Assembly: GCF_029338235.1 (NCBI RefSeq) | Contig: NZ_CP119786.1 | Coordinates: forward strand, 1 to 64,000 | Origin: Haloarcula rara | Lineage (GTDB): Archaea > Halobacteriota > Halobacteria > Halobacteriales > Haloarculaceae | Length of the DNA: 64,000 bases | Direction: 5' to 3' | Shown here: piece by piece, positions 59,883-64,000 of the stretch | Layout: the number at the start of each line of letters is the position of its first letter | Numbering within the stretch: the first letter of the stretch is position 1 | The notes under the pieces: model-generated | Told to the model about the DNA's origin: nothing | The model's database searches: none | Seen by the model: only the letters and a program-made list of their open reading frames with translations | Made by a program: the position numbers and the translations under genes

Positions 59883-60195
59883 AGGGGAGCTATGCCTGTG
59901 TTCCACATAGAACTGCGTCAGACAGCCGTCATCTGGTGACGGAGTTTACGGTGTACGTATCCGCATACGATCGACTACCGACAGGCGACTTTCCGTTCGG
60001 AGATAGATAGACAGTCGACGGAAATACCGCTGGACAGCGAACGCTTTAGCGAGTTTCCCCTGTACGAACTCCCGACGAAGCACCCGAGGCTGGCCAGCAG
60101 CCGACACTCATCGCCCCCAGTGACAATGAGGAGAATCAGGCTCCGAACGGGTCGCCCTCACTGAACTCTTTGTACCACGCACTGTGAATAGCGAT

Positions 60196-61035
60196 ATGAC
60201 ACTCGCTCCGGCTGTGGTTGTTCTTCCAGCGTTCACTGACGCGGAGTACACCGGTGACGCGTCGGAGGTCGCCCCCTGGCATGAACGGTACGACTTCGAC
60301 CGTCAGGTGGCTATCGCCGGCTGTAAACACGAGCTACAGTATGCCAGCGCCCCCGACATCGCCCTCGTCCCGACCGGAATCGGCAAGAGTGCGGCTGCAA
60401 CGACGGTCGCCGCGCTCGCAGCTGGTGACGAGGTCGCACTCGAAGACGCGACGATACTGACCGTCGGAATTGCCGGCTGCAATCCTGCTGCTGGGACAGT
60501 TGGCAGTGTCTTCGTCACGGACCGGGTCGTCGACGGCGATATCAAACTCCGTATCGGCGAGACTACACGCCGGATGCAGTGGCTCGTCGATGAGTACATC
60601 TGGGAACTCAACGCCGACCTCGTCGAGCGGGCGATTGGGGCTGCACAGGACGTGTCGCTGGCGGATAGTGCGCGTGTGCAGGCGATTCGAACCGACTACG
60701 ACGACAGCCGGTCCCCGACTGTCGACACTGGAGCGACTGTCTGTGGCGACGAGGTCTACCACGGGACAACCGCAGCCACGCAGGTCGCGCAACTCTGTGC
60801 ATCGTATGGTCTCACTGCGTTCGCAACGACAGAGATGGAGGACGCCGGGACGGTGACAGCACTGGAGCGGTTCGGACTACTCGACCAGTACATTTCCGTT
60901 CGAGCCGCATCGAACTTCGACCGCGAACCAGCGGGCGGTGATCCGGTCGAGAGTATCGAACGCGATGTCTTCGAGTTGGGCGCGGAGAACGCAGTTCGCG
61001 TCGGTCATGCAATCGTTCAGGAGTTGCTAGACTGA
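60196..61035 (+). CDS. NUP (purine nucleoside permease-like) family protein
   Basis: 279 residues. The layout follows the NUP family, which resembles nucleoside phosphorylases: PAVVVLPAFTDAEYTGDASEVAPWHERY, IALVPTGIGKSAAATTVAALAAGDEV, ILTVGIAGCNPAAGTVGSVFVTDRVVDGDIKLRI, and TTEMEDAGTVTALERFGLL with the conserved ME-D. No membrane helices, so a phosphorylase or hydrolase of nucleosides is likelier than a permease. ATG 60196 is preferred over GTG 60184. Neighbours give no context. Confidence 0.75.
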   Translation: MTLAPAVVVLPAFTDAEYTGDASEVAPWHERYDFDRQVAIAGCKHELQYASAPDIALVPTGIGKSAAATTVAALAAGDEVALEDATILTVGIAGCNPAAGTVGSVFVTDRVVDGDIKLRIGETTRRMQWLVDEYIWELNADLVERAIGAAQDVSLADSARVQAIRTDYDDSRSPTVDTGATVCGDEVYHGTTAATQVAQLCASYGLTAFATTEMEDAGTVTALERFGLLDQYISVRAASNFDREPAGGDPVESIERDVFELGAENAVRVGHAIVQELLD

Positions 61036-61224
61036 ACTGCACTTCTGTAACACCCGGCAGGATGTACCAGACTGTCCCCCAACAGATTCACAATCGGACA
61101 GCGGGTCTCGACCGTCGAACCCCCGTGCCGGCCAGAGATAGACACGTGCGCGACCGACTGCACCAGCGTCGCCGACAGGCCCGTCCCCCACAACAGTTGT
61201 GGCGATCCCCAGTGTAGGGACCCC

Positions 61225-61398
61225 ATGGACGTAGACACGCGCTGCCAGCTGTGTGAGTCTCGACCGGCACGTCAGGAGTGTGACCGCTGTGGGACGGCCG
61301 TCTGTCGGCTCCATTACGACGGCGAGATGGGGTTCTGTGCGGACTGTGCAGCCAGGGCAAAGCCCGACGACCGACGAGGGGACACGTTCCGGTTATAG
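61225..61398 (+). CDS. Small B-box/HIT-like zinc-finger protein
   Basis: 57 residues: DTRCQLCESRPARQECDRCG, TAVCRLHYDGEMGFCADCA. Pairs CxxC, CxxC, CxxH and CxxC appear in order, the cross-brace layout of B-box and HIT-type fingers. ATG 61225 to TAG 61396-61398. Too short for most gene callers. Composition and spacing make it likely real; function unknown. Confidence 0.7.
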   Translation: MDVDTRCQLCESRPARQECDRCGTAVCRLHYDGEMGFCADCAARAKPDDRRGDTFRL

Positions 61399-61562
61399 CT
61401 TGACTGGGCGGCAATCTATCACGCTCACTCCGTCGGGTGCGTTCCGCGTTTTCGGTCGAGAGCCTCGGATGGAGTCAGGGTCAGTCTATGGTTCGACGGT
61501 ACGAGGTGTCGAGAATATGAACTACTCCTTACACTTTTGCCGGTGTGGAGCTTCTATTTCGT

Positions 61563-62012
61563 ATGGAGAATTTCCGCTGGCCACAGATGTCCGAAGACGA
61601 ATTGACCGCGTTTCTCGGGCACGGCGGGACGGGCGTCATCTCGTTTTCGACGAGTCGCGACGACCCCCCATACGCCACGCCGGTGTCGTACGGGTTCAAC
61701 GCGGACGTGAAACACTTCCATTTCCGGCTTGCGCTCCCACCGGGGAGTGAGAAGGAGTCCCTCGTCGCTCAGCCCGTCTCCTTCGTCACGCACAACCAGA
61801 CAGACGAAGGGTGGCGGAGTGTCGTCGCGACCGGTTCTCTCGAGGACCTGACGAACGAGCCCCACGAGTCGAGCGCCGTCCAGGAACGATGGGGGGTCGA
61901 TATCCCACTCGTCGATATCTTCGAGGAGCCCCCAACGGATGTGGCTTTCCGTCAGTTCCGTCTGGTTCCCGACGAACTCACCGGCCGCAAACAGATCAGC
62001 GACGCGGAATGA
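61563..62012 (+). CDS. Pyridoxamine 5'-phosphate oxidase-family flavoprotein
   Basis: 149 residues. Residues about 5-75 (WPQMSEDELTAFLGHGGTGVISFSTSRDDPPYATPVSYGFNADVKHFHFRL) fit the FMN-binding split barrel of haloarchaeal PPOX-family proteins, with SFVTHNQTDEGWRSVVATGSLEDL completing it. ATG 61563 is chosen over GTG 61545 because the domain begins MENFRW. The substrate is unknown. No cofactor residues could be confirmed without alignment. Confidence 0.78.
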   Translation: MENFRWPQMSEDELTAFLGHGGTGVISFSTSRDDPPYATPVSYGFNADVKHFHFRLALPPGSEKESLVAQPVSFVTHNQTDEGWRSVVATGSLEDLTNEPHESSAVQERWGVDIPLVDIFEEPPTDVAFRQFRLVPDELTGRKQISDAE

Positions 62013-62116
62013 CCGTCCGCTATCCGTCTGCTACTAGCGGCTGGATACGACTCCCGGCCACCCTGTACAGGGGGAGAACGCTTTGGCTGTGTTGCATCGA
62101 GGGGCAGTCCCACACG

Positions 62117-62314
62117 CTACGTCCATCCACTGGGGGCGACACCGAGTCTCACCACGATGGGGCGATACGCGAAGACGATGGCGAGAACAATCGCTAATTC
62201 GGCCCAGAATCCGACGTCGCCCACAGCTGCTTGAACGACCGTCAGGACCAGAACGACCAGAATCATCAGCGCGATGTAGTGTGGTGCGAGTTCTTTCAGT
62301 GCGTCGACATTCAT
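62117..62314 (-). CDS. Small two-helix membrane protein
   Basis: 65 residues: helix IALMILVVLVLTVVQAAVG and helix FWAELAIVLAIVFAYRPIVV, linked by a short GDVG turn. Both ends are short and soluble. No family recognised. Confidence 0.6.
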   Translation of the reverse strand: MNVDALKELAPHYIALMILVVLVLTVVQAAVGDVGFWAELAIVLAIVFAYRPIVVRLGVAPSGWT

Positions 62315-62463
62315 ACACTCTCTACGGGGCGACTCCTCTCAAATCTTGCCTCTATGATGGGGTATCGGCTGTCTGCATGGCGCTCGCTTCCCGACCCGGC
62401 GTTGCGGCTGTCCGAAAGTGTCGTCAGTAAGAGATTTGACGTGGCGCGACGCTACGGCCGGAC

Positions 62464-62793
62464 GTGACCGGAGAAATCGACGACACGGCCCGAGCCCTGT
62501 CCAGCGTGCAGTCGAACGGGGACCTCGACACCGTTGAGATTGTCGAAGTCACCGAAGAGAGTCACGAGGTCTGTTTCCACCTCCAGTTGCCGGCCAGCCC
62601 AAACTTCGAACAGCGGTTCAAACGCCCGCCGGTCTGGGGAGCCAACTGCGAGCTGAAACGACTTCTGGACGCGTACGGCCTTTCGCCGGACGAAATCGAG
62701 GATATAGTCGGTGAACAGGTCCCAGTCACCCGTGAGGTGGTCGACGGGACGTTACACTTCGAGATCGACTTAGAGGCACTCTCACCGGACTAA
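62464..62793 (+). CDS. Acidic haloarchaeal protein, unknown
   Basis: 109 residues, alpha/beta, no cysteine cluster or membrane segment: TVEIVEVTEESHEVCFHLQLP, FEQRFKRPPVWGANCELKRLLDAYGL, IVGEQVPVTREVVDGTLHFEIDLEAL. The start is GTG 62464. Looks like a real haloarchaeal gene, with no known domain. Confidence 0.62.
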   Translation: MTGEIDDTARALSSVQSNGDLDTVEIVEVTEESHEVCFHLQLPASPNFEQRFKRPPVWGANCELKRLLDAYGLSPDEIEDIVGEQVPVTREVVDGTLHFEIDLEALSPD

Positions 62794-63030
62794 CCCACCC
62801 AGTGAGACACCACACCGGGAGACAGCTAGCGCATCTATCGGCTGCCCAGTGTGCAAACGCGTCGGCAACCTGCGGTCTGCGAGGCTCATTTTTACGCTCG
62901 CCACTGGGTGTTTATATCGTGTCTCGAACGTGGGGCAGCCGGCCGGGATGAAGCGCCCAGGAGGGTGCCACGTGACCGCGCGCGGGGCCGACCGGGGCGC
63001 TGCCGTGGCTCTCGGGCGGTCCATCATCTC

Positions 63031-63618
63031 TCACTCGTCAAAACACTCCAGTACGTGCCCACTGTCGAGCGGGTTCGGTTGCAGGACCGACTCGTCCCGC
63101 AACCGGCCCCGACGCTCCGCCCGCACGATGAGTGTGTTGTCGACGTAGTACGACGCATAGATGGTCGATGAGTCGGCGACGACCGAATCGGTTTCGAATC
63201 CGTAGCTGTATCGAAGTCTGCCGATGACCGACGCCGGCGGTGACTCGAAATACGTGGGCTCACCGACGCCGAAGTAGATATCGGTCAGTTCGCTCCCATG
63301 CTCTTCGAGCAGCCAGTTGGTCCGATATGCGCTCTCATACGCGGCGATATAGTCAGCCATGGCGCCCGTCTCGCTGACTGCTGGTCTGGTATCTGGGTAC
63401 GCCACCGGGTCGACCGCTCCGCTCTCGCTATCCGGATTCGGGCGGGTTGGGTCGACACAGGACGGGCGTTCGCGTTCCGGCGTTCCCGGGGTAGCCGTGG
63501 ATGTCTCGCTTTGGGTCGGTCGAGCGGTCTGCGCTGGTGTCGTGGTCGTTTGCATCGAGGAACACCCAGCGAGGCCGCCGAGGATAGCAGTCGTCGCGAG
63601 GAACGAACGCCGGTCCAT
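63031..63618 (-). CDS. Tat-exported lipoprotein, unknown
   Basis: 195 residues. The N-terminus MDRRSFLATTAILGGLAGCSS has the twin arginine RR and the lipobox LAGC, the usual pair in haloarchaeal lipoproteins. A Thr/Ser/Pro-rich spacer follows (TTTTPAQTARPTQSETSTAT), then a mixed domain with GVGEPTYFESPPASVIGRLR and YASYYVDNTLIVRAERRGRL. Attached to the outside of the membrane. Function unknown. Confidence 0.78.
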   Translation of the reverse strand: MDRRSFLATTAILGGLAGCSSMQTTTTPAQTARPTQSETSTATPGTPERERPSCVDPTRPNPDSESGAVDPVAYPDTRPAVSETGAMADYIAAYESAYRTNWLLEEHGSELTDIYFGVGEPTYFESPPASVIGRLRYSYGFETDSVVADSSTIYASYYVDNTLIVRAERRGRLRDESVLQPNPLDSGHVLECFDE

Positions 63619-64000
63619 GCGGGTCGTTTACTCCTGATTACAAGTTCTTTGTGGGGACAGGTTGGTGGTAGTGAATCTGCATCCGGTGATTTCGGCATAC
63701 TGGGCGTTACAGTTGATTATTTTATAGGTCTGTTGCTCTTTGTGACCACTGGAGTCACCACAACCAACAAGGAAGTATGCCTGCTGCGCATCAATTATTA
63801 TAAATTGTATATCGCTATACAAAATCTATCTATGTCGATACGACGACTACGCCGGCTCAGGATTGTCCTCGATATTTCCTGACGCCAGAAGCGGACGTCC
63901 GACGGTGAAACGGTCATTTCAGGGCGGTAACCCTCGCATGGGTGCTCACTCTCCAGAACTATTGACAACCAGGATGGGAACCTGATCGGCCCGTAGAAGC
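63619..64000. other. A/T-rich terminal stretch without a convincing gene
   Basis: 382 bp with clearly lower GC than the rest (about 63700-63830 is mostly A/T). Overlapping short frames on both strands lack haloarchaeal composition. It may be a promoter region of genes outside the window or acquired DNA. Confidence 0.4.

Noticed and set aside
60136..60330. Minus-strand 64-codon frame ending HSAWYKEFSEGDPFGA
   Set aside because: It is mostly the antisense of the NUP-family gene; the ending looks protein-like but there is no supported start or domain.
62919..63030. TATA-like GTTTATATCG with a following ATG at 62949
   Set aside because: The frame runs antisense into the lipoprotein gene and has no haloarchaeal coding character.

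Overview
The window is haloarchaeal DNA (class Halobacteria). GC is high, proteins are acidic, genes overlap as ATGA or TGATG, and many starts look leaderless behind archaeal TATA boxes. Marker genes agree: a class I (DhnA-type) aldolase with a fructose PTS, RdfA with an archaea-specific SMC-like protein, DUF3209, CbtA/CbtB, an amphi-Trp protein and SipW-dependent-type signal peptides. A Haloarculaceae-like genome is my guess, not shown by the sequence.

Layout. 1-5.7 kb: minus-strand fructose uptake and degradation operon ptfC-ptfA-ptsH-ptsI-ptfB-fba, then an aldehyde-dehydrogenase-like gene running off the edge. Most of these genes carry single- or double-base frame breaks. 5.7-9.2 kb: a 20-bp palindrome, the sph/rdfA pair (convergent, overlapping tails) and a vapBC toxin-antitoxin pair. 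9.3-10.5 kb: a GH27 alpha-galactosidase. 10.5-28.1 kb: cobalamin region I, with a divergent winged-helix regulator, cbiT-cbiL-cbiF-cbiG, an inserted accessory island (about 15.2-22.1 kb), then cbiH1-cbiH2-ferredoxin-LAGLIDADG-like-cbiX-DUF3209-PQQ propeller. The island holds a tnpB element, a three-gene operon ending in a thrombospondin-type-3 protein with a toxin-like C-terminus, a second SipW-type protein and two small membrane proteins. 28.2-35.4 kb: a 1714-residue multi-PAS/GAF histidine kinase and two response-regulator genes. 35.5-46.1 kb: a hydrolase, vanZ, then cobalamin region II: cbtB-cbtA (cobalt uptake), a ChlI/ChlD-type chelatase ATPase, cobN, cbiC, cbiE and a second CbiX-like protein. 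46.1-64 kb: small haloarchaeal genes, two PiT phosphate permeases (one frameshifted), universal stress protein, a ComEC-like lipoprotein with DUF3006, a degenerate RNA-ligase-like protein, several small zinc-finger proteins, two broken genes, a NUP-family protein, a PPOX-family flavoprotein and a lipoprotein.

How the genes work together. The ptf genes would import fructose as fructose-1-phosphate; the aldolase splits the 1,6-bisphosphate after a kinase that is not in this window. The two cobalamin regions supply cobalt uptake, two kinds of chelatase and most of the corrin methylations. Promoters of separate cobalamin units share one element, TTGG-N6-ACAA-N6-TTGT next to the TATA box (exact at cbiT, the cbiH leader and the second cbiX; looser at cbtB and cobN). 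This points to an undescribed cobalamin/cobalt regulon, possibly run by the regulator at 10495-11307.

The most interesting accessory item is the 16.7-22 kb island: SipW/TasA-like secreted proteins translationally coupled to a protein shaped like a polymorphic toxin. Frame breaks cluster at 0.3-4.8 kb and 54-58.5 kb. Many sit in G or C runs, so sequencing error must be excluded before calling them pseudogenes.
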